NCBI GenBank assembly: GCA_021651055.1 | Contig: JAJHOH010000001.1 | Coordinates: 310,001-374,000 of the forward strand | From: Candidatus Manganitrophus morganii | Lineage (GTDB): Bacteria; Nitrospirota; Nitrospiria; SBBL01; Manganitrophaceae | Length of the DNA stretch: 64,000 nucleotides | Direction: 5' to 3' | Part shown: positions 53,952-62,600 of the stretch, piece after piece | How the letters are laid out: the number at the start of each line of letters is the position of its first letter | Numbering within the stretch: the first letter of the stretch is position 1 | Notes under the pieces: generated by a model | Database searches by the model: none | The model's input: the letters and a program-made list of their open reading frames with translations, nothing else | Told to the model about the DNA's origin: nothing | Translations under genes and position numbers: made by a program

Positions 53952-54278
53952 ATGGCTCGTTATCTCATCGTCGATAGCCGTGATTTGACGGAATATACGA
54001 ACGGCCGCTATATCCAGAAGGTGGCCTCCAAATTAAAAGAGGATGGAAATGAGGTGACCCTTTTCCTGATCGAAAACGGCGTCATCGCCGCTCGAAAAGG
54101 GGGGGATATCGGGAAGAATCTGACCGACCTCTCGAAGCGAGGCGCCAAAGTCATGGTCGACGATATCTCGTGCAAGGCCCGCGGCGTCGCACAGCTTGCC
54201 GATGGAGTGACCCAGTCGAACGTCGATCAGTTGGCGGACCTGATCACGGAGGGATCGGATAAGGTCATTTGGTATTAA
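53952..54278 (+). CDS. DsrE-family protein (1)
   Basis: 108 residues. YLIVDSRDLTEYT at the start, a DsrE/F-type fold pattern (VTLFLIENGVIAARKG, LSKRGAKVMVDDISCKARGV) with Cys74 at the position used for sulfur binding in this family, and C-terminal VIWY. Likely sulfur carrier. First gene of a five-gene run of small sulfur-relay proteins. Confidence 0.78.
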   Translation: MARYLIVDSRDLTEYTNGRYIQKVASKLKEDGNEVTLFLIENGVIAARKGGDIGKNLTDLSKRGAKVMVDDISCKARGVAQLADGVTQSNVDQLADLITEGSDKVIWY

Positions 54279-54309
54279 AACGAATTCTTCAAAACTTTAG
54301 GAGGAAACA

Positions 54310-54756
54310 ATGGCTACTGCAACCGCACCGACTGCGGCACCGGCAAAGGTAAAAAGGGTTGCGATCGTCCTGGCAACCGGCTCCTACCAACGCGAGGCGC
54401 CGACCACCGTTCTCCGGCTGGTCGAGAAACTTCTCCAGCGGGGGGTCGATGTGAACGTCTGGGCCTTCGAGGAAGCGGTCACCCTGACCAACAAAGATCA
54501 AATCGATCACAACGAGCCCGGTTCGCTGCAGAAAGTCTTGGGCGAGAAACACCCGAACATCGGCCGATTCATCGATCAATTGATCCGCGCCGGTCTTCAC
54601 GGCGCCAAGCTCGACTGGGTCTCCTGCATTCTCTGCGTGCAAGAGCGGGGGGTCGAGAAACACCAGATGGGTGGATCAATCGTCGGGACCCTCGGTGATC
54701 TCTGGAAATTCATCAAGGCGGCCGACCGGGTGATCTGCATTCCCACCTACCGATAA
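54310..54756 (+). CDS. DsrE-family protein (2), TusD/DsrE2-like
   Basis: 148 residues with an Ala/Pro-rich N-terminus, VAIVLATGSYQREAPTTVLR, and Cys106/Cys109 in WVSCILCVQERGV, where TusD/DsrE active-site Cys lies (CVxxxxRRG-like). Probable cytoplasmic sulfur-transfer protein. No membrane helix is seen. AGGAGG precedes the ATG. Confidence 0.78.
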   Translation: MATATAPTAAPAKVKRVAIVLATGSYQREAPTTVLRLVEKLLQRGVDVNVWAFEEAVTLTNKDQIDHNEPGSLQKVLGEKHPNIGRFIDQLIRAGLHGAKLDWVSCILCVQERGVEKHQMGGSIVGTLGDLWKFIKAADRVICIPTYR

Positions 54757-54767
54757 CGGAGATAAAA

Positions 54768-55154
54768 ATGGCAAACAAGGTGCTGGTTATTTTCGAAAAA
54801 CCGATCTACCTGAGTTTTGAACCGGTCGATCCGCATGTCTTCGCCACCGCCCTCGGCGTTTCCGACACCCCGGTGGAGGTCAACGTTCTTTTGCGCGATT
54901 CGGCCGTGACCTACGGCGTCAAGAATCAGCAGGTCAACGTCAAGATCGCCGGCCAGGACATCATGCTCCATGAAACCTCTCCTGAAAAGGTGATGACCTT
55001 CATGATTGAACATGGGGCCAAGGTCCGCGCGGTGGCGGAAGACATGAAAATCCGTGGCATCAATAAAGAAGACATGGTTCAGGGGGTCGAGATCATCAGC
55101 GAGGATGATTCGATCCGTTTATTGGAAGAGCACGACAGTGTCATGGTCTGGTAA
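54768..55154 (+). CDS. DsrE-family protein (3), cysteine-free
   Basis: 128 residues. VLVIFEKPIYLSFEPVD opening, DsrE/F-like alternation of strands and helices, and no cysteine at all. It would not carry sulfur itself. It may be a structural partner, as non-catalytic subunits are in TusBCD/DsrEFH complexes. 11 bp after the previous gene. Confidence 0.68.
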   Translation: MANKVLVIFEKPIYLSFEPVDPHVFATALGVSDTPVEVNVLLRDSAVTYGVKNQQVNVKIAGQDIMLHETSPEKVMTFMIEHGAKVRAVAEDMKIRGINKEDMVQGVEIISEDDSIRLLEEHDSVMVW

Positions 55155-55180
55155 CCGACCGGACTTCACGGAGTAATTTT

Positions 55181-55429
55181 CTGAGTCTGAACGTCACAAA
55201 AGTTTTAAATGTTACCGAGTATTTCAACCCGATCGACTGCCGAAGTCTCGGCGTCATCCGGACGACCCTGGCGCCGATGGAAAAAGGAGAGATCCTGGAA
55301 GTCCACGGAAACCGGTTTCAACAACGGGAAATCACCGCCTGGACGAATAAATTCAAACATCCGATCGTGAAGATCGAGGATGTCGACGGGCTTGTGAAGA
55401 TATTCATCGAGAAGGGCGGGCTGAAGTGA
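55181..55429 (+). CDS. TusA-like sulfur carrier protein, apparent CTG start
   Basis: 82 residues. The frame has no ATG, GTG or TTG before the conserved part. CTG at 55181 has GGAG with a 7-nt spacer (GGAGTAATTTT). Cys20 in NPIDCRSLGVI matches the TusA cysteine, though the usual CPxP proline is replaced (CRSL). The end GLVKIFIEKGG matches the TusA C-terminus. Stop overlaps the next gene's GTG (GTGA). A second CTG at 55187 is also possible. Carries persulfide between sulfur-transfer partners; here probably the DsrE proteins around it. Confidence 0.75.
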   Translation: MSLNVTKVLNVTEYFNPIDCRSLGVIRTTLAPMEKGEILEVHGNRFQQREITAWTNKFKHPIVKIEDVDGLVKIFIEKGGLK

Positions 55430-55839
55430 AGAAGATGGCGATCATCGTCACCCGGGGGACGCACAATAACTTTGTGACCGTTTTTACAATGGTGATGGCC
55501 GCCGCCGTCTGCGAGATGTCTGTTCGTATCTTCTTCCGGGACGAGGCGGTCTATAAACTCTCCCGTAAAAAAATCTCCGAGCTGAACCTTTCGGAGGTCT
55601 ACCGCGGGGTCGAAAATGAGTTAAAGAAAAACTATGAAGCAACCGGAATGGTCGACCTTCAGAAAGTGATTCAGGATGTCAAATCACAGGGCGATGTGAA
55701 GCTTTATAGCTGCACCTCTTCCATGGCGCTCGTCGGCCTGACGCAAGAAGAGCTGATTCCGGAAATCGACGAGCCGCGCGGCTTGACCTCCTTCCTCTTG
55801 GAAGAGATGGATGATGCCGATATGATCCTTAGCTTCTAG
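55426..55839 (+). CDS. DsrE-family protein (4)
   Basis: 137 residues, GTG start overlapping the TusA-like stop. Opening AIIVTRGTHNNFVTVFTMVMAAAVCE, then VRIFFRDEAVYKL and KLYSCTSSMALVGLTQEEL with Cys96 at the DsrE-type position; Cys29 is extra. Likely sulfur relay. Ends opposite the next minus-strand gene with a 4-bp overlap of the stop regions. Confidence 0.75.
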   Translation: MKKMAIIVTRGTHNNFVTVFTMVMAAAVCEMSVRIFFRDEAVYKLSRKKISELNLSEVYRGVENELKKNYEATGMVDLQKVIQDVKSQGDVKLYSCTSSMALVGLTQEELIPEIDEPRGLTSFLLEEMDDADMILSF

Positions 55840-56312
55840 TCGCCGTTCCCCTCTTCCCCTACATTCGGATCGAGCGCTTGATCCCCCTCTTTTGGATCTT
55901 CTTCCCCGGCACTTTTCTGTTGAAATTCTTCCTTCACCCTTCCCCGCAAAAGATAAAACATCGAGACAAGATGCCCCATCAGCAGAAGGCCGAAAAACCA
56001 TTTGAAGGCGACGGCCGAAGAGGGGGGATAGGTGACTGCGATCCTGAAGGGAAACGAAAAAACGAAGGTCGGCTGTTTTTTAACCATCAAGGGAAGAACA
56101 ACCAAGACGAGCAGCGGCGAGAGGATCATCGCCAGCTTCCGGCCCCACGCCCGTCTCAACGCCACCCCTCCTGCGATAACGAATGAAGGAACGGCATAGA
56201 TGAGGCCGGTTGCAATCAAGAGCGGATGGTCGAATTGAAAATAGGGAACAAAACAGATCAGCGCCGTGGCGAGATAGAAAAGCGCAACAAGATCGATTCC
56301 CCTCCGGACCAT
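55836..56312 (-). CDS. Small membrane protein of unknown function
   Basis: 158 residues with about four predicted membrane helices (LVALFYLATALICFVPYF, LLIATGLIYAVPSFVIAGGV, LAMILSPLLVLVVLPLMV, WFFGLLLMGHLVSMFYLL) and a charged Glu/Asp-rich tail. No family recognised. Convergent with the DsrE cluster. Sits 66 bp beyond the c-heme/FGE fusion gene, same strand. Confidence 0.6.
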   Translation of the reverse strand: MVRRGIDLVALFYLATALICFVPYFQFDHPLLIATGLIYAVPSFVIAGGVALRRAWGRKLAMILSPLLVLVVLPLMVKKQPTFVFSFPFRIAVTYPPSSAVAFKWFFGLLLMGHLVSMFYLLRGRVKEEFQQKSAGEEDPKEGDQALDPNVGEEGNGD

Positions 56313-56378
56313 TCTAAAACCTGAAATGACGGGAGGCGGGTAACGTTAATTTACCCCTTACGCCTCACCTTTCACGCC

Positions 56379-57365
56379 TCATGGATTCTTTGCTTCCGAC
56401 TTGGCGCAGCGGAATCCGGCGGAGATCGCCTTGGTCGCCGGGGACAGGGAAATTCGGTTGAAAGTTTGGAAGGAGAGGCCGCAGTTATAATAGCTGCAGT
56501 CGAAGAAGGAGCCTCCCCGGAGAACCCTCAACTTCTCACCGTAGTTCGGATGCGGCACCTTGTTTCCCGGATAAGGAAGGAACCAGTCGGCGGTCCACTG
56601 AAAGACGTTTCCGGACATGTCATAAAGTCCATAAGGACTCCTCCCCTCGGGAAAGGCGTTTACCGGCGTCGTATCCTTAATCCCCTCCGGGGGAACATTC
56701 GCCCGCTTGGCCTCGAATCGCGCTCCCCAAGGAAACATTCTTCCATCGGTGCCCCGCGCCGCCTTCTCCCATTCGGCCTCCGTCGGAAGACGCTTTCCTT
56801 CCCATTTGCAATAAGCATCGGCATCGAACCAGCTGACGAAGGTCACCGGATGGTCCCCCCTTCCCGCCGGATACTGATCCCGATTCCAGTGGGAAGGGGG
56901 AAATCGTCGGGTCGCATCGACAAACCGCTTATAGTGCGCGTTGGTCACATCATAAAGATCGATATGGTAATCATCCAGGTAAACTTTATGACGCGGACTG
57001 GCGTTCTTTTTAAAAAAGTCCTCCCCCATGATAAACTCGCCGGCCGGAATCAAGACCATCTTCTGTTCGATGATCTCCTCCCCTTTTTTCGGCTCAATGG
57101 CCCGGACCGCCCGTTGGAAGTAGGCCTCCAGCCCCAAGATATCGCCCAGGTTGTGAAGCCGGTGGCAGTTCACGCACCAGGGGTCGCGGGAATCGTCGAT
57201 CTGATGCCGGGCCGGCCCCTTGTGACAGAGGCGGCACTCTTTTCGCGCAGCGGGGTCGGCCAAATTCGGTTCGATCGTCTGGCCCGACGTCGATCCGAAG
57301 AAAAGAAGACCCGCTCCGGAAATCAGAAACAATAGAAAAAGAAAACCCAGCCACTTCCGTTTCAT
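56379..57365 (-). CDS. Di-heme c-type N-terminus fused to formylglycine-generating-enzyme/sulfatase-modifying domain
   Basis: 328 residues from the ATG at 57365. Signal/anchor (WLGFLFLLFLISGAGLLFFG), two CxxCH heme motifs (CRLCH 44-48, CVNCH 64-68), then an FGE-sulfatase domain (MGEDF, HIDLYDVTNAHYKRF, PVTFVSWFDADAYCKWEGKR, LPTEAEWEKAARG, MSGNVFQWTADW, LRGGSFFDCSYYNCG). In true FGE a Cys-x4-Cys pair follows RGGS; here the pair is present one residue further on. It should face the periplasm. Function unknown; possibly a redox-dependent activator or scaffold. No ribosome site is obvious. Confidence 0.82.
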   Translation of the reverse strand: MKRKWLGFLFLLFLISGAGLLFFGSTSGQTIEPNLADPAARKECRLCHKGPARHQIDDSRDPWCVNCHRLHNLGDILGLEAYFQRAVRAIEPKKGEEIIEQKMVLIPAGEFIMGEDFFKKNASPRHKVYLDDYHIDLYDVTNAHYKRFVDATRRFPPSHWNRDQYPAGRGDHPVTFVSWFDADAYCKWEGKRLPTEAEWEKAARGTDGRMFPWGARFEAKRANVPPEGIKDTTPVNAFPEGRSPYGLYDMSGNVFQWTADWFLPYPGNKVPHPNYGEKLRVLRGGSFFDCSYYNCGLSFQTFNRISLSPATKAISAGFRCAKSEAKNP

Positions 57366-57432
57366 GGGGTGAGATCTTAACACATTTCAAAAGGCGTGTG
57401 TAGGGCTCCGGCGCCATCCGAGGAGAAGATCG

Positions 57433-58119
57433 TTACCATCGGAACGCCAGTCCCAAGAGATAGGCTTTTGATCCCCGACTGACCCAGGGGGCCCAGCGGG
57501 ACTCCGGATAAAAGTAACGGTAGGTGTCCACCGCCGCCGGAAAAAAAATGAGGGTCGCCATCCATTTATCGCTCACGTCAAGCGCCTCCGACATCCCGCG
57601 CAGATCGCCGTCGGGGTCTTTCCGGCCGATGAGAGCATAGCCAACCGAGACAATAATGTCGAAGGCGAGGACCCCCTTCAAGAAGGGCCTGCGCTCCTCA
57701 CGCAGATTCGGATGCAGCGTCAGGATGAGCTCGGAGGTGATATTTTGGCTGTTGATTCCGGCCGAGGCGATCGCATACTGCTTCTGCGCCCCGTTGGAGA
57801 CCGGCCTTCCCGCCTCATCTGTATACCGGATATTTCCGTTCTCATCTCTGGTCGAGACGAGGTCATAACGGACGACGACAAACGGAATCGGGTTCCCCCG
57901 CGATTCGAGCCGCGCATCAAAGCCGAGCGACTCGGCCACTAGGGCATGGGCCCCTTCGTGTAAGATAAACCCGGCCGACGCTCCCGCAAGAAACCACCCA
58001 TAATCGGAAGGGTTCCATTCCTCCGCAGCCGCCGTTTTTCCCTCTGCGAATAACAATAGCAAGAAAATCAATACGAGCCGAATGATCCGATCCAGACGTG
58101 TCTCCCCTCTGAACGTCAA
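57433..58119 (-). CDS. Membrane-associated protein with HEGAH zinc-protease-like motif
   Basis: 228 residues. N-terminal hydrophobic segment (IIRLVLIFLLLLFAEG), a second (YGWFLAGASAGFILHEGAHAL) holding H54-E55-x-x-H58, the HExxH zinc-binding motif as in site-2/M50-type proteases (HEGAHALVAESLGF). A third ligand is not identified. The rest (VVVRYDLVSTRDENGN, DTYRYFYPESRW) is not a family I recognise. Possibly a protease or an inactive relative. Downstream of the LuxR-type HTH gene. Confidence 0.6.
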   Translation of the reverse strand: MTFRGETRLDRIIRLVLIFLLLLFAEGKTAAAEEWNPSDYGWFLAGASAGFILHEGAHALVAESLGFDARLESRGNPIPFVVVRYDLVSTRDENGNIRYTDEAGRPVSNGAQKQYAIASAGINSQNITSELILTLHPNLREERRPFLKGVLAFDIIVSVGYALIGRKDPDGDLRGMSEALDVSDKWMATLIFFPAAVDTYRYFYPESRWAPWVSRGSKAYLLGLAFRW

Positions 58120-58287
58120 ACGGTCTGGATATACCTGAACTGCGGCTGAAAGGCAATTTTTAATTGATCTCTTGTCTTTAAGCGCGATGAGACCTATAGA
58201 AATTTCTACAGAATTGAAACCGGTAAGGACCTAAGATTAAATTGAGAGGGACTGTTCGGTATCGGGAAATGGAGCAATGACTTCGAA

Positions 58288-58524
58288 CTACTCTTCTATC
58301 TCTATCTTAATCAACTTTTTCTGGATGGCATAGATAATCAGCTGAGAAACGTGGTTGAAACCGAGCTTGTTGTTGATGTTCGTCCGATGGGTTTCCACCG
58401 TTTTGATTTGGATCCCCAGCTTCTCGGCGATATCTTTGTTTTTATAGCCTTCGGCCACGTAACGAATGACTTCTATCTCTCGCGGAGTCAACGGTCTGCG
58501 TTCGTTCTTCTTGTCCTTCTGCAT
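58288..58524 (-). CDS. Stand-alone LuxR-type HTH regulator
   Basis: 78 residues, essentially just a LuxR/GerE DNA-binding domain: LTPREIEVIRYVAEGYKNKDIAEKLGI...KTVETHRTNI..KLG. No receiver or ligand domain. May act as an unregulated or partner-dependent transcription factor for the HEGAH protein gene that follows 168 bp downstream on the same strand. Confidence 0.85.
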   Translation of the reverse strand: MQKDKKNERRPLTPREIEVIRYVAEGYKNKDIAEKLGIQIKTVETHRTNINNKLGFNHVSQLIIYAIQKKLIKIEIEE

Positions 58525-58820
58525 TGAGACTTTTGATCATCCTCTGGTTAATGGGTAAATACCGCTTCGGATTTAGATCTTAACGAATGCTCTCAATCGA
58601 ATTCAATACTAATGGTGAATAGGTATCAAATCCTAATCATCACTAAAAGCAAACGCGATCCGGAGCGCTTCAATGGCGCGCCGACACAAATCAGCATTTT
58701 TTCCGTCTCTCATCTGCTCTTGCTTCACACAAGCTCGATTCCCTTTTTCTTCTTGACAAGCGTATCAACTGCATGTTAGTTAGAGGAATTATCAGCCTAG
58801 TCACTACCCTAGTAGTGAGG
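58525..58820. other. Divergent intergenic region between LuxR-type and TrmB-like genes
   Basis: About 296 bp, AT-richer than its neighbours around 58540-58650. It holds a plus-strand TTGACA (58753-58758) with a poor -10 (TTAGTT at 58776, spacer 17) and the operator-like repeat at 58801-58818. No gene recognised. No clear minus-strand promoter. Confidence 0.5.
58801..58818. promoter_or_regulatory. Perfect inverted repeat before the TrmB-like gene (candidate operator)
   Basis: TCACTAC-CCTA-GTAGTGA, a perfect 7-bp inverted repeat with a 4-bp spacer, ending 2 bp before the ATG at 58821. Its place suits self-repression by the TrmB-like protein and control of gltB behind it. Confidence 0.55.
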
Positions 58821-59675
58821 ATGGCTTTTCCAGAGGTCACCCCCTTCTTGAAAACATTAAAGATCAAAGAAATCATCAACCAATTCTCCGAAATCGGTTT
58901 TTCGGAATATGAGGCGAAATCGTATCTTGCCCTCGTTCAGAAAAACCCGTCGACCGCCTACGAAATCGGCAAGGAATCGGGCGTCCCTTCCTCAAAAATC
59001 TATGAGGTCCTCAACAAGCTCAAAGAAAAAGGGATGATCGTGTCGATCGACGAGGAAGACGCACGGGCCAAGCGTTATATTCCCCAGCATCCGGACGAGT
59101 TTCTCTCCCAATACCAACATGGGGTTCAGAAGACGCTTCAATCGCTGCGCGGCGTCTTCAGCGGGTTGAATGGGAACAAAGAGGCAAGCTATGTCTGGAA
59201 CATCGTCGATCATGACCGTCTGGTCGAGAAGGCCTTCCAGATGATCGAATCGGCTAAAAAAATCATTCTGCTTTCTCTCTGGAACGAAGAGCTCGCCGCA
59301 CTCGAAGGTCCCCTCCGCGCCGCCGAGCAGCGCGGGGTGCAGATTGCCCTGGTTCACTTCGGCCCTCCCAAGATCCGCGTGGGGCAGGTCTACTACCACC
59401 CGATCGAAGATACCCTCTATGCCGAAAAACAGGGACGCGCGCTGGTGATTGTGGTCGATTCACAGGAAGTGTTGATGGGGAACATCAGCCGAGAAGGAAA
59501 AACCGAAGGAGCCTGGAGCAAGAACAGAGGATTCACGATGATTGCGGAAGATTATGTGAAGCACGATATTTATATCGCCAAAATCATCAACCGGTTCGAA
59601 AAAGAGCTGATCCAAAAGTTCGGTGAAAAGTACGTCACACTTCGCAATGTTTTTGAAGATGAAGTCCTTTCTTAG
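58821..59675 (+). CDS. TrmB-family transcriptional regulator
   Basis: 284 residues from the ATG at 58821. Winged-HTH domain typical of TrmB ([48 protein letters not shown]) then a PLD-like/effector C-terminal domain ([34 protein letters not shown]). The start is uncertain: the ribosome site is poor here; a TTG at 58848 with AGAGGT upstream or Met at 58773 are alternatives. Lies 13 bp before gltB, so it probably controls it. Effector unknown; TrmB proteins often sense sugars. Confidence 0.85.
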   Translation: MAFPEVTPFLKTLKIKEIINQFSEIGFSEYEAKSYLALVQKNPSTAYEIGKESGVPSSKIYEVLNKLKEKGMIVSIDEEDARAKRYIPQHPDEFLSQYQHGVQKTLQSLRGVFSGLNGNKEASYVWNIVDHDRLVEKAFQMIESAKKIILLSLWNEELAALEGPLRAAEQRGVQIALVHFGPPKIRVGQVYYHPIEDTLYAEKQGRALVIVVDSQEVLMGNISREGKTEGAWSKNRGFTMIAEDYVKHDIYIAKIINRFEKELIQKFGEKYVTLRNVFEDEVLS

Positions 59676-59688
59676 GAGTCCGATCCCC

Positions 59689-62600
59689 ATGAAGAAACAC
59701 GGCGCGTCAGAGAATCGACCCGGCTTCCCCGCAAAACAAGGCCTTTACGATCCGCAGTTCGAGAAAGATTCCTGCGGCATCGGCTTCGTCGCCGACATCA
59801 AGGGCCGCCGCTCGCACGATATTATTCAAAAAGGGCTGCAGGTGCTCGAGAACCTTTCCCATCGGGGCGCCGTCGGCTGCGACCCCTGCACGGGGGACGG
59901 CGCCGGAATTCTGATTCAAGTGCCGCAGGCCTTTCTCAAACGGGCCTGCGGTGAGGTCGGCATGACGCTGCCGGAACCGGGACAGTACGGGGTCGGAATG
60001 GTCTTCCTTCCCCCCTCCTCCACCGATCGCCGCGCCTGCGAAACCCTTTTTGAGAAGGTCATCACTGAGGAAGGTCAGCGTTTTCTCGGCTGGCGAGACG
60101 TGCCGACCAAAGAGGACCATATCGGAGAGGTCGCGCGCCAGACCGTCCCTGCGATCCGCCAGATCTTCATCGCCCGCAACAGCTTAAATGAGACCGAGTT
60201 TGAACGGAAACTGTATGTCATCCGAAGGCGGGTGGAGAACGCCGTTCACCAGTCTGCCATCACGGAGCGAAAATATTTCTATATTCCCAGTCTCTCATGC
60301 AACACGATCATTTACAAGGGGCTCCTCCTCCCCTCTCAGATTCCACTTTTCTATCCCGATCTCGCCGATGCGCAAGTCGTGAGCGCCTTGGCGCTGGTCC
60401 ACTCCCGCTTCTCGACGAATACCTTTCCATCGTGGCCGTTGGCCCACCCCTACCGCTATATCTGCCATAATGGCGAGATCAATACACTGAAGGGAAACGT
60501 CAATTGGATGCGGGCGCGTCAAGGCCGCCTCTCCTCCGAGCTCTTCGGTGAAGAGATCGAAAAGCTCTTCCCGATCATCGGTGAAGACCAGAGCGACTCC
60601 GCCTGCTTCGACAATGCGCTGGAGTTTCTGATCATGGGAGGCCGATCTCTGCCGCATGCGATGATGATGTTGATCCCCGAGGCGTGGGCCGGCAACCCCG
60701 ATATGGATCTCGACCGGCGCGGCTTCTACGAATACCACGCCTCCATGATGGAGCCGTGGGACGGCCCGGCCGCCGTCGCTTTCACCGATGGGAAGCTGAT
60801 TGGGGCGACGCTCGACCGAAACGGCCTCCGCCCCGCCCGCTACCTGGTCACAAAGGGTGACCTGGTGGTTCTTGCGTCGGAAGCGGGGGTCCTCTCATTT
60901 CCACCGGAAGAGATCCGGACCAAAGGAAGACTTCAGCCGGGAAAGATGTTTCTGGTCGATACGGTCCAGGGGCGGATCATCGACGATAAAGAAATCAAAG
61001 CCGATATCTGCGGGAGAAAGCCGTATCGGTTCTGGATCATGGCCAACCGGATCAACGTCGAAGATCTCCCGGAGCCGCTCAACCTCCTCCAGCCCGATCA
61101 TATCACCCTGCGGCAGCGGCAGCAGACCTTCGGCTACAGTCTTGAAGATTTAAAAATGATCATGACCCCGATGGCGGTCAACGGAGAGGAGCCGATCGGA
61201 TCGATGGGAACCGACACCCCTCTCGCCGTCCTTTCGGACCGGCCACAGCTCCTCTTCAAATATTTCAAACAGCTCTTCGCCCAGGTGACCAACCCGCCGA
61301 TCGATCCGATCCGGGAGCAGTTGGTGATGTCGCTGGTGACCAACATCGGCCCCAAGTCGAATCTTTTGGGAGAGACCCCGGAGCATGCCCGCCGAATCCG
61401 GGTGCAGCAGCCGATCCTCACAAATGCCGATCTGGAGAAGATTCGGACGATCGCAGACGGCCACTTCAAAACACAAACGTTGCGGATGCTCTTCCCGGCG
61501 GCCGAAGGGCCGACCGGACTCGCCCCAGCGCTGGAGCGGCTTTGCAAGGAGGCCTCCGAAGCGATCCGGGCCGGATACAAATTCATCATCCTGAGCGACC
61601 GGGGGGTTAATGCGGAGTGGGCGCCGATCCCCTCCCTGTTGGCGATTTCGGCCGTTCACCACCACCTGATCCGGGAGTGCACCCGGACCGAGGTCGGATT
61701 GATCATCGAAAGCGGCGAGCCGCGTGAGGTCCACCACTATGCTTGTCTCATCGGCTACGGCGCCGGATCGATCAATCCCTATCTCGCCTTCGAGACCCTC
61801 ACCGACATGGCGCGGGAAGGCTACTTCCCGGAGACGATCGATGAGCCGACCGCCGAGGGGAAATACATCAAATCGATCAATAAGGGACTTCTGAAGATCT
61901 TCTCGAAGATGGGGATCTCGACCGTCCAGAGCTACTGCGGGGCGCAGATTTTCGAAGCGATCGGATTGAACTCGGAGTTGATCGACCGCTACTTTACCGG
62001 GACCCCCTCTCGGATCGAAGGGATCGGAATCGGAGCGCTGGCTGAAGAGGTCCTCCGCCGCCATTCGCAGGCCCATGAGCTCACCCCGAACAAACAGCTC
62101 GACTACGGTGGGGAATACCACTATCGGATCCAGACGGAACACCACAACTGGAACCCCGAAACGATCATGAAGCTCCAGCATGCAACGCAGAACGAAAGTT
62201 ATGCGACCTTCAAAGAGTTCAGCCAGGCGGTCGATGACGAAAGCCGCGCCCGGGCCAACCTCCGGGGGCTTTTGGACCTTCGCCTTCTCCCCGAACCGAT
62301 TCCTCTCGCAGAGGTCGAGCCGGCTTCTGCGATCGTCAAACGCTTCAACACCGGGGCAATGTCGTACGGATCGATCAGCAAAGAGGCCCATGAGATGCTG
62401 GCCGTTGCGATGAACCGGATCGGCGGGAAAAGCAACACCGGCGAGGGAGGGGAAGACCCCGAACGATTTATTCCTTTGCCGAACGGAGACTCGAAATCGA
62501 GCGCGATCAAACAGGTCGCCTCCGCCCGGTTCGGCGTGACGACGAACTATTTGATTAACGCCCGCGAGCTTCAGATCAAAATGGCGCAGGGAGCGAAACC

